Under the pieces are notes generated by a model that worked only from the letters and a program-made list of their open reading frames with translations, did no database searches and was not told where the DNA came from. The position numbers and the translations under genes are program-made. Positions 30,541-40,644 of a stretch of 64,000 bases of DNA are shown here, in pieces (positions within the stretch are counted from its first letter, which is position 1; each line of letters begins with the position of its first letter). This DNA is from Myxococcales bacterium (GTDB taxonomy: Bacteria; Myxococcota_A; Polyangia; Haliangiales; Haliangiaceae): the NCBI GenBank assembly GCA_016717005.1, contig JADJUF010000021.1:145029-209028 (forward strand). The letters are read 5' to 3'.

Positions 30541-30582
30541 TAGAAAATGCAGCGACCCCTCGATCGGGAGAGCGAGGGGTCG
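30541..30582 (-). terminator. Attenuator-like hairpin in the rplJ leader
   Basis: A perfect 10-bp stem (30553-30562 with 30573-30582) is followed on the minus strand by CTGCATTTTCTAG. It sits in the 209-base rplA-rplJ spacer. A position between rplKA and rplJL fits the known attenuation of this operon in other bacteria. The U-run is only four long, so termination would be partial. Confidence 0.55.
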
Positions 30583-30700
30583 ACGGTCGCCCGGGTGGGC
30601 GACGGTGCGACGGGACTCGGTCTCCGCGGGACTTGGGGGCGTGCGCCCTGCCCGCTTCTGCGACGTCGTGCGGTCGTATGTGCTGCGTTGTGCGGGTCGA

Positions 30701-31408
30701 TCAGTCCTTGACGACGCCGACGTAGGCGGCGGTGTCGACCTTGATGCCGGGGCCGTGGGTGGTCGAGATCGTGATCGACCGGACGTACGTGCCCTTGGCC
30801 GTCGACGGCTTGAGCTTGATGAGCTGATCGAGCAGCGCGCGCAGGTTGACCGCGAGCGCCTCGGGCTGGAACGAGGCCTTGCCGATCGGGGTCTGGATGA
30901 CGCCCGCCTTCTCGACGCGGAACTCGACGCGGCCGGCCTTGAGCTCCTTGACCGCCTTGGCGACGTCGGCGGTGACCGTGCCGACCTTCGGGTTCGGCAT
31001 CAGGCCGCGGGGACCGAGGACGCGGCCGATCTTGCCGACCGAGACCATCATGTCCGGGGTCGCGACGAGGGTGTCGAACTCGAACCAGTTCTCGTCCTTG
31101 ATCTTGTTGATGTACTCGTCGTTGCCGGCGTAGTCGGCACCCGCCTCGAGCGCATCCTTGACCTTCTCGGTCTTGCAGATCACCAGGACGCGCTTGGTCT
31201 TGCCGGTGCCCGAGGGCATGACGACCGAGCCGCGGACCATCTGGTCGGCGTACTTGGGGTTCACGCCCAGGCGGACCGCGACGTCGACCGTCTCGTCCCA
31301 CTTGGTCGAGACCTTGGCCTTGGGGATGATCGCGCAGGCGTCGTCGACCGAGTACTTCTTGGTCGGCTCCCAGCCCTCGATCGCCTTCTTGTATTTCTTA
31401 CCAGCCAT
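30701..31408 (-). CDS. rplA: 50S ribosomal protein L1
   Basis: L1 forms the mobile stalk at the E site and represses rplKA in many bacteria. The 235-residue product begins MAGKKYKKAIEGWEPTKKYS and contains GTGKTKRVLVICK and GRVLGPRGLMPNPKVGTVT, the family signature. The ATG at 31408 has GGAGG 3-7 bases upstream. A 251-base gap to rplK contains the second paired-hairpin element. Confidence 0.97.
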   Translation of the reverse strand: MAGKKYKKAIEGWEPTKKYSVDDACAIIPKAKVSTKWDETVDVAVRLGVNPKYADQMVRGSVVMPSGTGKTKRVLVICKTEKVKDALEAGADYAGNDEYINKIKDENWFEFDTLVATPDMMVSVGKIGRVLGPRGLMPNPKVGTVTADVAKAVKELKAGRVEFRVEKAGVIQTPIGKASFQPEALAVNLRALLDQLIKLKPSTAKGTYVRSITISTTHGPGIKVDTAAYVGVVKD

Positions 31409-31573
31409 CGTGTCCTCCGGTGGGGCCTGGCTCAACGCCCTCGCGGGCTCCCAGGCTGTGTTCACTCGGTTATCGAAGTACTTCAGGAGCCAGCCCGACA
31501 TCCGGGCGAGGCAATCAGATCCGTTCGAGGTCACCCGCACGCCACGCTCGGGGCTGTTCGGGTGGGTCCCCCA

Positions 31574-31651
31574 CGCCCGGAGCCGCGCTCCGGGCCGTTT
31601 CGGATGGGGGCCCCGGCGCATGCCGGGGGAGGGTTTTTTCGAAAAACCCTC
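31574..31651 (-). repeat. Paired-hairpin element between rplK and rplA, with third hairpin
   Basis: Three inverted repeats in a row: a 10-bp stem (31629-31638 with 31642-31651), an abutting 7-bp stem (31611-31617 with 31622-31628, 4-base loop), and a 9-bp stem (31575-31583 with 31587-31595). The first two match the layout at 5411-5454, including the following CCGAAACG on the minus strand. It starts 9 bases after the rplK stop. Confidence 0.7.
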
Positions 31652-31659
31652 TCGGAATC

Positions 31660-32082
31660 TCAGTCCACGACCTCGAGGCCCATCGAGCGGGCGGTGCCCA
31701 TGATGGTCCGCATCGCGGACTCGACCGAGGTGGTGTTGAGATCGGTGAGCTTGTGCTCGGCGATCTCGCGGACCTGCTGGGTCGTGACCTGGCCGACCTT
31801 GTTCTTGTTCGGCTCCTTGGAGCCGCTCTCGATCTTGGCCGCCTTCTTGAGCAGGATCGACGCCGGCGGCGTCTTGGTCACGAAGGTGAACGTGCGGTCG
31901 GCGTAGGCGGTGATGAGGACCGGGATGATCAGGTCGCCCATCTGCGCGGTGCGGGAGTTGAACTCCTTGCAGAACGCCATGATGTTCAGGCCGTGCTGGC
32001 CGAGCGCGGGTCCGACCGGCGGCGAGGGGTTAGCCTTGCCAGCGGGACACTGCAGCTTGATGAGGGCGGTGACCTTCTTCAT
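31660..32082 (-). CDS. rplK: 50S ribosomal protein L11
   Basis: L11 binds the GTPase-associated region of 23S rRNA. The 140-residue product contains KLQCPAGKANPSPPVGPALG and QHGLNIMAFCKEFN near the N-terminus and the C-terminal GTARSMGLEVVD, all diagnostic. ATG at 32082, 65 bases after nusG. Full length and normal. Confidence 0.97.
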   Translation of the reverse strand: MKKVTALIKLQCPAGKANPSPPVGPALGQHGLNIMAFCKEFNSRTAQMGDLIIPVLITAYADRTFTFVTKTPPASILLKKAAKIESGSKEPNKNKVGQVTTQQVREIAEHKLTDLNTTSVESAMRTIMGTARSMGLEVVD

Positions 32083-32146
32083 GACCGTTTACTTTCGCGA
32101 GACACCCGGCGCCGAGGGCGATGTTGCCCTGGCCGCTGGGGCCGGC

Positions 32147-32733
<587 letters not shown>

Positions 32734-32741
<8 letters not shown>

Positions 32742-33108
32742 ACACCAGCTCCGTCAGGTTCGACCAGACGAGGTCGAAGACACCGAGGACGAGCGCGGAG
32801 ATGATCGACATCACGATGACGACGATCGTCGCAGCACGCACTTCCTTGGGGGTTGGCCAGGTGACCTTGCCGAGCTCGGACGCAACCTCGTTGGCGAGGG
32901 TGTGGATCCGATCGTGGCGATACAGGACGACCCCGGCCGTGAGGGTGACGACCATGGCACCGACGGTCATCCAGAGTTCACTGGGCGGGGTACCGAAGTA
33001 CCCCCACAGCCAGTCGATGGTCCATTGCGTGAGATAGAACAGCACGATCCCACCGCATAGGTACATGAGGTGGACGGGCTTGTTGGGGACGTTCTCTTGC
33101 TGGGCCAC
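32734..33108 (-). CDS. secE: Preprotein translocase subunit SecE
   Basis: SecE is the clamp of the SecYEG channel in the cytoplasmic membrane. The 124-residue product has three predicted membrane segments (about 15-35, 46-62 and 93-113) like the three-helix form of enterobacteria. It carries the conserved amphipathic helix ASELGKVTWPTPKEVRAAT before the last one. It overlaps nusG and follows tRNA-Trp. Confidence 0.95.
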
Positions 33109-33167
33109 GGGTTGACTCTGGGTCGTTTGAGAGGCGTCGTCGACTCGCTAGTCGGGCAGGTACGTGG

Positions 33168-33239
33168 CAGGGGAGACAGGACTTGAACCTGCAGCCCTCC
33201 GCTTTGGAGACGGATGCTCTACCGTTGAGCTACTCCCCT
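33168..33239 (-). tRNA. tRNA-Trp (CCA)
   Basis: A full cloverleaf can be drawn: 7-bp acceptor AGGGGAG/CTCCCCT, D stem GCTC/GAGC, anticodon stem with loop CTCCAAA (anticodon CCA) and a T arm with loop TTCAAGT. Discriminator G, CCA not encoded. Its place between tuf and secE is the classical one. Confidence 0.95.
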
Positions 33240-33439
33240 AGAAACTCGTGATCTCGTAGTCTTGGATGCCTGGTGGGATCGGGTGGGCAAGGCGAGGGCG
33301 GTCGAGACGGAAGCGGACGTGTACATCAACTGCTACACACGAGCAAGGGGCGATCCGAAAAATCGAACATCTGCGGGGGGGTTGCGATCGTTCGGGTACC
33401 AGATCTACCCCCGCCCCGCCCTGCGGTTTTCCGCCGCTG

Positions 33440-33735
33440 CCACTGCCGAATCCGGATCCGGATCCGGGTAGGAGTCGGGGCCCGGGATCGGCCCGCGGTC
33501 CCGGATGCCGGAGCCGGGGCCGGAGCCGGAGCCGGAGCCGGACCCGGAGCCGGACCCGGAGCCGGACCGGAGCCGGACCCGGAGCGGACCGGGGCCGGAC
33601 CCGGAGCCGGACCCGGGCCGGACCGGCCCGCCGGCCGGAGCCGGACCCGGAGCCGGACCCGGAGCGGCCAGCCGGACCCGGAGCCGGACCGGAGCCGGAG
33701 GCCGGAGCCGGGCCGGACGGACCCGGAGGCCGGGC
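33440..33735. repeat. CCGGNN tandem hexamer array downstream of tuf copy 2
   Basis: About 295 bases of six-base units CCGGAG, CCGGAC and CCGGAT with small variations lie in the 701-base gap between tuf copy 2 and tRNA-Trp. It is the second of three such arrays. The rest of the gap (33240-33439 and 33736-33885) holds no supported gene or clear promoter. Confidence 0.85.
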
Positions 33736-33885
33736 GGAGCCGAGCGGAGGCGGCGCCTCGAAGGGCGCCCAAAGGAACTGGAGGCCGGCGGCGGATCTTG
33801 TACCGGCTTCGGCGATGGACCACTTGCCCGTGGAGCGCCTCCCCCCGACGCCAGCCGGAGTTCGCAACGCCTCCCGAAACGACGA

Positions 33886-33911
33886 ACAGCCCGGAGTCGC
33901 CTCCGGGCTGT
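33886..33911 (-). terminator. Hairpin downstream of tuf copy 2
   Basis: A perfect 10-bp inverted repeat (33886-33895 with 33902-33911, 6-base loop) 30 bases after the tuf stop. On the minus strand it is followed by TCGTCGTTTCGG, a poor U-tract. It could terminate or attenuate transcription between tuf and the tRNA-Trp-secE genes. Confidence 0.5.
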
Positions 33912-33940
33912 CGCTCATCGAGCCTGGGGGCGGCCCAGCG

Positions 33941-35138
<1,198 letters not shown>

Positions 35139-35219
35139 GGCGGCGTGCTCCTCAGGCGCTCGGTGGCTATCAGGTTCTGGTGACGATCGAGGGTGGTCGC
35201 GATCTGTCGCGGTTGCTCG

Positions 35220-35291
35220 AGCCCTCAGTGAGAATTGAACTCACGACCCCTTCCTTACCAAGGAAGTGCACTGCCACTGTGCTATGAGGGC
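35220..35291 (-). tRNA. tRNA-Thr (GGT)
   Basis: Acceptor GCCCTCA/TGAGGGC, D arm GCAC/GTGC, anticodon stem CTTCC/GGAAG with loop TTGGTAA (anticodon GGT) and a T arm with loop TTCAATT. It is the last of four tRNAs before tuf copy 2, 81 bases from the tuf start. Confidence 0.95.
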
Positions 35292-35327
35292 TGGTTTTCG
35301 TTAGCGGATTTCGTTGGTCGGACTCGG

Positions 35328-35399
<72 letters not shown>

Positions 35400-35424
35400 G
35401 GGGCCGTGGTTACCCAGGGGCCAG

Positions 35425-35508
<84 letters not shown>

Positions 35509-35543
35509 TTGTCGAGACGTGATGCTTGGTGCTACCTCGTGAG

Positions 35544-35616
35544 AGCTGGCGGTGGGACTCGAACCCGCGACCTCCTGATTACAAGTCAGGTGCTCTACCG
35601 GTTGAGCTACGCCAGC
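35544..35616 (-). tRNA. tRNA-Thr (TGT)
   Basis: Acceptor GCTGGCG/CGCCAGC, D stem GCTC/GAGC, anticodon stem CCTGA/TCAGG with loop CTTGTAA (anticodon TGT) and a T arm with loop TTCGAGT. First tRNA of the cluster, about 50 bases downstream of a strong promoter. Confidence 0.95.
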
Positions 35617-35668
35617 GGAAACGTTGCTGATTCGCAGGTGCGGTGGCCTTGGGAGCCACAGCCGCCGT

Positions 35669-35697
35669 TGTATAGGCGAGGTCGTCCGGCAAGTCAA
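35669..35697 (-). promoter_or_regulatory. Sigma-70-type promoter of the tRNA-tuf-secE cluster
   Basis: On the minus strand TTGACT (35692-35697) is followed after 17 bases by TATACA (35669-35674). It points at tRNA-Thr(TGT), whose 5' end is 53 bases away. Both boxes match the consensus at five or four of six positions with ideal spacing. Confidence 0.7.
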
Positions 35698-35879
35698 CGG
35701 CGCTGCGCGGTATTTCTGCGACCTTGGCGGCGGAAGGATCTCTCACGCGCCCGCTTATATAGCCGCGGAGCGCGCGCTTATATATACGCGCGCGGGCCGA
35801 TCGGCGGGCGCCTGGCCCCGCGCTGGCGCATGCTGGCGAACCTTCCGCCGGGTCGTTGAGATCCCAAGACGTTGCAGCG

Positions 35880-37103
35880 CTACGGCGCCGGCGGCACGAC
35901 CGCGCTCATCTCACCCCGGGCCTCGCGGGCCAGGATCGTCGCGACCTGGATCGAGCGGGTCTTGGACGCCTCGCTCCAGGCGTTGCTGACCCCGTAGGCC
36001 CCGGCCAGGCGGACGTTCATCTGGTGGCCGTCGAACGCGGTCGTCAGGTGACGCCGCACGCGATCGTGGACCTCGGTCGTGTAGTAGGTGCGCGCCGCCG
36101 GGTCGAGGCCGTCGGGGTACGGCGAGGTCACCGCGGTCTGCCACAGCTCGAAGAAGATCTGCGACATCTGGTAGCCGGACGCGAGGGCCCAGTACGGATC
36201 CTGGAGCTCGAGGGCCTCGCGCCACTGATCGTACGCGGCGGCGGCCAGCGCCTCCTTCTGGACGAGGTCGGCCTTGAGCTCGTCGAGCGCGGTGCGCAGC
36301 TTGACCGCGGCGAACGCGCGGTGCCGGAGCTCGGCCAGGTAGTAGTGCGCCATCGCGATGTAGTAGCGGTCGTCGATCCGGATCGCGCGGTTCCACGTGG
36401 CGATCGCGGCCTTGAGGCTGGCCTCGGCCTCGGGCGCCTGGCCCTGCTCCATCAGCACGTAGCCGCGCCGGGCCTGGGCCTCGAGCCGGTCGGCGTGGCC
36501 GAGGTCGGCGCGCAGCAGGATCTCGCCGAGCGTGCCGTCGGCGCCGCGCCAGTCCTGCCGCTCGGCCTGGAGCCCGGCGATGCGCAGGTGTGCGTCGAGC
36601 GACTCGCGGCCGGTCGGGAAGTGCGTGACCACGTCGCGGTAGCTGGTGATCGCCGAGGTGGTGTCGCCGAGGCCCTCGTAGACCACGCCGACGTAGTAGA
36701 GCGCCGACGGGGCCAGGCGCGACGCCGGGAACTCGGCGGCGAGCCGGCGGAACACCGCGATGGCCTCGACCGGCCGCCCCGCGGCGAGCGCGGCGCGGCC
36801 CTCGTCGAGCAGCGTCGACGGCGCCACCGCGTCGATGGTCTCGTCGCCGCCCGGATCGCGCGACACGACCAGCTTGATCTCCTCGAGGTCGTAGACCTTG
36901 CCGGCGCCAGTGCCGGGGCGCGCGCTGGGATCCCCGACCGCGGCCTTGATGGGCGTGGCGGCGGCGAGGTCGCTGTCGGGCGAGCGCTCGGAGGAGGCCT
37001 GGGTGGAGTCAGGAGGGCGCGGCGCGGCGGGATGGGCGCGGCCGCCGCATCCGACCAGCGTGGCCACGGTGAGCAGGGCGAGGCGCGCGAGGGTTCGGGT
37101 CAC
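35880..37103 (-). CDS. TPR-repeat lipoprotein
   Basis: The 407-residue product begins with a signal peptide and lipobox (LALLTVATLVGC). A Pro/Ser-rich linker follows, then TPR-like helices (about 90-260), e.g. LLDEGRAALAAGRPVEAIAV and SALYYVGVVYEGLGDTTSAI. The C-terminal half is helical without a recognised name. The GTG at 37103 is chosen because it places the lipobox 18 residues in; AAGG lies immediately before it, so the start is uncertain. An envelope scaffold or assembly role is inferred. Confidence 0.75.
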   Translation of the reverse strand: MTRTLARLALLTVATLVGCGGRAHPAAPRPPDSTQASSERSPDSDLAAATPIKAAVGDPSARPGTGAGKVYDLEEIKLVVSRDPGGDETIDAVAPSTLLDEGRAALAAGRPVEAIAVFRRLAAEFPASRLAPSALYYVGVVYEGLGDTTSAITSYRDVVTHFPTGRESLDAHLRIAGLQAERQDWRGADGTLGEILLRADLGHADRLEAQARRGYVLMEQGQAPEAEASLKAAIATWNRAIRIDDRYYIAMAHYYLAELRHRAFAAVKLRTALDELKADLVQKEALAAAAYDQWREALELQDPYWALASGYQMSQIFFELWQTAVTSPYPDGLDPAARTYYTTEVHDRVRRHLTTAFDGHQMNVRLAGAYGVSNAWSEASKTRSIQVATILAREARGEMSAVVPPAP

Positions 37104-37181
37104 CCTTCTATAGACGCACGATCGGCCCCGGCGATGTAGCGGTCCCGGCGATCCGTGATCGACGTCGCGATCCGGGGACTT

Positions 37182-37361
37182 AGGGCCCACGCGTGAACAA
37201 CTCGGTCGGTCTCGCGGCCGATCCATCCCGGCTGGCTGCGTTGCCGGCTCCGGTCCTCGGGTCACGTCCAACGAGGACGCTCCCCTCCGGTCCTCGCGGT
37301 CGCCTTGCCATCCGGGCGCCTCGTCCGCGATCCTCGATCGACTTGTTCACGCGCGGGCCCT
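37182..37361. repeat. 180-bp interrupted palindrome with 19-bp terminal inverted repeats
   Basis: The ends, 37182-37200 and 37343-37361, are 19-base inverted repeats with one mismatch. The next 40 or so bases on each side also pair imperfectly (TCGGTCGG... with TCGATCGA...), so the whole could fold as one long hairpin. It fills the gap between the TPR lipoprotein and the YjbQ gene. It could be a MITE-like relic, a structured RNA or a bidirectional terminator; no transposase is near. Confidence 0.6.
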
Positions 37362-37370
37362 TACGCGCGC

Positions 37371-37781
37371 TCACCCGCGCTGGCCGACGACCTTGACCAG
37401 GACGTGGCGGTTGCGGGGTCCGTCGAACTCGCAGAAGTAGATGGCCTGCCAGGGGCCGATGACCGGCTTGCCGGCCTCGACCACCAGCGCCAGCGACACG
37501 CCGATCAAGCTCGACTTGACGTGCGCGTCGGCGTTGGTCGCGGCGCTGACCGCGCCGGCGCCGTGCGGGACCGCGTGGGTCAGGTGCGCGAGCACCGCGG
37601 CGCGCACCTGCGGGTCGCTGTTCTCCTGGATCGTCAGGCCCGCGGTGGTGTGCTTGCAGAACACCACGGCGATGCCGTCGTCGACGCCGCTGCGCCGGAC
37701 GGCCGCGCGCACCAGCGCGGTGATGTCGACGGTCTCGCTGCGGGTCGTCGTGCGCACGTCGATGACTTCGGTGGCCGCCAT
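37371..37781 (-). CDS. YjbQ/UPF0047 family protein
   Basis: The 136-residue product matches the YjbQ family: VFCKHTTAGLTIQENSDP, NADAHVKSSLIGVSLALVV and GPWQAIYFCEFDGPR are its conserved blocks, including the His and Asn/Asp residues of the putative site. Members have a weak thiamine-phosphate synthase activity in vitro; the physiological role is not settled. It stands alone, divergent from the ATP-grasp fusion. Confidence 0.9.
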   Translation of the reverse strand: MAATEVIDVRTTTRSETVDITALVRAAVRRSGVDDGIAVVFCKHTTAGLTIQENSDPQVRAAVLAHLTHAVPHGAGAVSAATNADAHVKSSLIGVSLALVVEAGKPVIGPWQAIYFCEFDGPRNRHVLVKVVGQRG

Positions 37782-37925
37782 GATCGAGTCGTAACACGAC
37801 CCGATGTGCGTGCGCTTTTGCTTGACGGCGCGTTGTCACACCGGTTTGCTACAAGTCCAACGTCGGCGCGTGCGCGAACCACTTCCGGTCGTCGCCGCTC
37901 GATGCGAAGGCCAGGTCGCTCTCCG

Positions 37926-40196
37926 ATGAAGGTCGCGTTCACTCACAACCTCCGGCTCACCGACGTCCGCCACTCCGAGAAGGAGGCCGAGTTCGACAGC
38001 GTCGACACGGTGAACGCCATCGCGACCGCGATCGAGGCCGCCGGCCACGAGGTCGAGAAGGTCGAGGTGTCGGGCCCGGCCTCGACCCTGCTCGAGCGGC
38101 TCGAGGCCATCGACCCCGACCTCATCTTCAACACCGCCGAGGGCCAGCAGGGCAAGCTGCGCGAGGCGCTGTACCCGGCCCTGTTCGAGGAGCTCGGCAT
38201 CCCCTACACCGGGTCCGACGCGTACGCCAACGCGGTGACGCTCGACAAGTGGATGACCAAGCTGCTGGTCGGCCGGGCCGGCGTCGACACGCCGCGGGCG
38301 TGCCTGGTCAACCCGCGCAACTTCGACGCGGTCGTCGAGCGCGGCCCCGGGTTGTCGTTCCCGGTGATCGTCAAGCCCAACCACGAGGGCTCGAGCAAGG
38401 GCATCTACACCGGCGGCCCCGGCGCGGCGGGCCGCGACGGCTCGGTCGTGCGCGAGGCCAAGGATCTCGGCGCGGTGCTCAAGGCGGCCCTGCGCAGCTA
38501 CCCCGACGGCGTCCTGGTCGAGGAGTACGTCGAGGGCACCGACATCCTGATCGGCTACATCGAGGGCGTCGGCCACGACGCCGGCATCCTGGCGCCGGTC
38601 GAGCTCCTGCTCGAGACCACCGCCGACCGCCCCTACAACGTCTGGGACTACCGGCTCAAGAACGTCGAGCCCGGCAAGGTCTCGTTCCGGTGCCCGGCCG
38701 GCATCCCCCGCGACATCGCCGCGCGCCTGCGCACGATCTCGATCGAGGTCATCCGCACGCTCGGGATGCGCGACATCGCGCGCCTCGACTTCCGGGTCGC
38801 GCCCGACGGCCGCATCTACTTCCTCGAGGCCAACGCCATCCCGTCGCTGGCGCCGAGCGCGGCGCTGTTCGTGGCGACCTCGCAGCTCGGCATGGGCTAC
38901 GGCCAGACCATCGCGTCGATCCTCAACTCGGCGGCGCTGCGCTCGGGCCTGGCCACGGCCAGCCAGCTCGGCGTCTCGCGCCGGACCAGCCGGGTCCAGC
39001 CGATCCGCGTCGGCTTCACCTACAACGTCAAGCGCGACCACGACGGCGACGACGAGGCCGAGTGGGATCCGCCCGAGACGATCATCGCGATCGCCAACGC
39101 GCTGGCCCGCCAGGGCCACATCGTCGTGCACCTCGAGGCCACGCCCGACCTGCCGCGGGTGCTGGCCGAGGCCGACGTCGACCTGATCTTCAACATCGCC
39201 GAGGGCGTCGAGGGCCGCAACCGCGAGGCCCAGGTGCCGGCGCTGTGCGAGCTGCTCGGCGTGCCGTACACCGGCTCGGACTCGGCGACCCTGGCCATCG
39301 CGCTCGACAAGGCGCTGGCCAAGAAGGTGCTGCTGCAGCACGACATCCTGACGCCGAAGTTCCAGCTGATGGAGTCGCCGCGCGAGCGCCTGTCGCCGGA
39401 CATGAAGTTCCCGCTGATCGTCAAGCCCAACGCCGAGGGCTCGAGCAAGGGCATCGGCGCGACCAGCGTGGTCGACACCGAGGAGGAGCTCCGCGCCGCC
39501 GTCAAGGTGTGCGTCGAGCGCTACCGCCAGCCGGCGCTGATCGAGGAGTACATCGCCGGCCGCGAGTTCACCGTCGGCCTGCTCGGCGACAAGCGCCCGC
39601 GGGTGCTGCCGCCGATGGAGATCAAGTTCAAGAAGAACACCGAGCGGCCGGTCTACAACTACGAGGTCAAGCAGGAGTGGGAGGAGCACGTCTTCTACGA
39701 GTGCCCCGCCAAGCTGACCGACGCCGAGCAGAAGGCGATGGAGAAGATCGCCCGCGCGACCTTCTGGGCGCTCGACTGCCGTGACGTCGCCCGCGTCGAC
39801 CTGCGCATGGACGCCGACGGCCGCATCTACGTGCTCGAGGTCAACCCCCTGCCCGGCCTGACCCCGGGCTACTCCGACCTCGTGCTGATCGCCCAGGCCA
39901 TCGGCATCCAGTACGACCAGCTCATCGCCGAGATCATGGCCGGCGGCCTGCGCCGCATGCGCGAGAAGCGCCGCGAGGAGCGCGAGAGCGACAAGAAGGA
40001 GGCGGCCAAGGCCGCCGCCGACAACGTCGCCGCGAAGTACGAGAAGGCCGCCGAGAAGGCGCTCGACAAGGCCGCCAAGCGGATGCCGCGGCCGCCGGTG
40101 GTGCGCCCGGGCGACAGCGCCCCGCTGACGCAGTCGTCCGACGGCGACTCCGAGCGCACCGTGGTCGCCGTGGCGCCGCCGCCGACGACGCACTAG
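37926..40196 (+). CDS. Fused tandem D-Ala-D-Ala-ligase-like ATP-grasp protein
   Basis: 756 residues containing two complete Ddl-like units head to tail. Unit 1 (1-345) has PVIVKPNHEGSSKGI, VLVEEYVEGTDI and IYFLEANAIPSLAPSAAL. Unit 2 (about 359-675) has PLIVKPNAEGSSKGI, ALIEEYIAGREFTVGLLGD and IYVLEVNPLPGLTPGYSD. Unit 2 keeps the Ddl-like ExNPLPG motif, whereas unit 1 has NAIPS, so the halves may differ in substrate or one may be regulatory. A Lys/Ala-rich coiled tail (about 680-756) follows. ATG at 37926 begins the first unit exactly (MKVAFTHNLRL). Substrate unknown; peptide or cell-wall ligation is inferred. Confidence 0.85.
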   Translation: MKVAFTHNLRLTDVRHSEKEAEFDSVDTVNAIATAIEAAGHEVEKVEVSGPASTLLERLEAIDPDLIFNTAEGQQGKLREALYPALFEELGIPYTGSDAYANAVTLDKWMTKLLVGRAGVDTPRACLVNPRNFDAVVERGPGLSFPVIVKPNHEGSSKGIYTGGPGAAGRDGSVVREAKDLGAVLKAALRSYPDGVLVEEYVEGTDILIGYIEGVGHDAGILAPVELLLETTADRPYNVWDYRLKNVEPGKVSFRCPAGIPRDIAARLRTISIEVIRTLGMRDIARLDFRVAPDGRIYFLEANAIPSLAPSAALFVATSQLGMGYGQTIASILNSAALRSGLATASQLGVSRRTSRVQPIRVGFTYNVKRDHDGDDEAEWDPPETIIAIANALARQGHIVVHLEATPDLPRVLAEADVDLIFNIAEGVEGRNREAQVPALCELLGVPYTGSDSATLAIALDKALAKKVLLQHDILTPKFQLMESPRERLSPDMKFPLIVKPNAEGSSKGIGATSVVDTEEELRAAVKVCVERYRQPALIEEYIAGREFTVGLLGDKRPRVLPPMEIKFKKNTERPVYNYEVKQEWEEHVFYECPAKLTDAEQKAMEKIARATFWALDCRDVARVDLRMDADGRIYVLEVNPLPGLTPGYSDLVLIAQAIGIQYDQLIAEIMAGGLRRMREKRREERESDKKEAAKAAADNVAAKYEKAAEKALDKAAKRMPRPPVVRPGDSAPLTQSSDGDSERTVVAVAPPPTTH

Positions 40197-40310
40197 TATT
40201 GATCTCTGCACCCGGTGCGTGGTGCGCGAGGGATGTGGTCTCTACCGGGCGGGGTGCCGTGGGGCGTGAGCGTGGCGTTATTTCCCGGAGCGTCGGCGCG
40301 TGGGCGCCGG

Positions 40311-40406
40311 CGGATTTCGGATTTCGGATTTCGGATTTCGGATTTCGGATTTCGGATTTCGGATTTCGGATTTCGGATTTCGGATTTCGGATTTCGGATT
40401 TCGGAT
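40311..40406. repeat. CGGATTT heptamer tandem array
   Basis: About 13.7 exact copies of a 7-base unit. On the plus strand they read as DFGFRIS-type peptides, on the minus strand as NPKSEIR-type peptides, both false ORFs. It lies 115 bases after the ATP-grasp gene and runs directly into a hexamer array. Confidence 0.9.
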
Positions 40407-40620
40407 CCGGGTGCGGGGTCCGACTCCGGGTCCGGGTCCGGGTCCGGGTCCGGTTCCGGGTCCGGGTGCGGCTCCGGCTCCGGTTCCGGCTCCGGGTCCG
40501 GCTCCGGGTCCGGGTGCGGCTCCGGCTCCGGTTCCGGGTCCGGATCCGGGTTTGGGTTTGGGTTGGTCCGGCTCCGGCTCCGGCTCCGGGTGCGGTTCCG
40601 GGTGCGGGGGCGGCGCTGGC
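40407..40620. repeat. CCGGNN tandem hexamer array upstream of the histidine kinase
   Basis: About 210 bases of CCGGGT, CCGGCT, CCGGTT and CCGGAT units, the third such array in the window, ending about 25 bases before the kinase start. Any promoter for the kinase gene must lie within or upstream of the two arrays; none is recognisable. Confidence 0.85.
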
Positions 40621-40644
40621 GCTGGTTGAGGGTAGGATGAGCGG

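Noticed and set aside
33240..33439. A separate promoter for tRNA-Trp-secE
   Set aside because: The best minus-strand candidate (TTGCTC-17-TACACG) matches the consensus at only half the positions.
40311..40620. Tandem arrays as a CRISPR
   Set aside because: Units are 7 or 6 bases with no spacers, and no cas gene is near.
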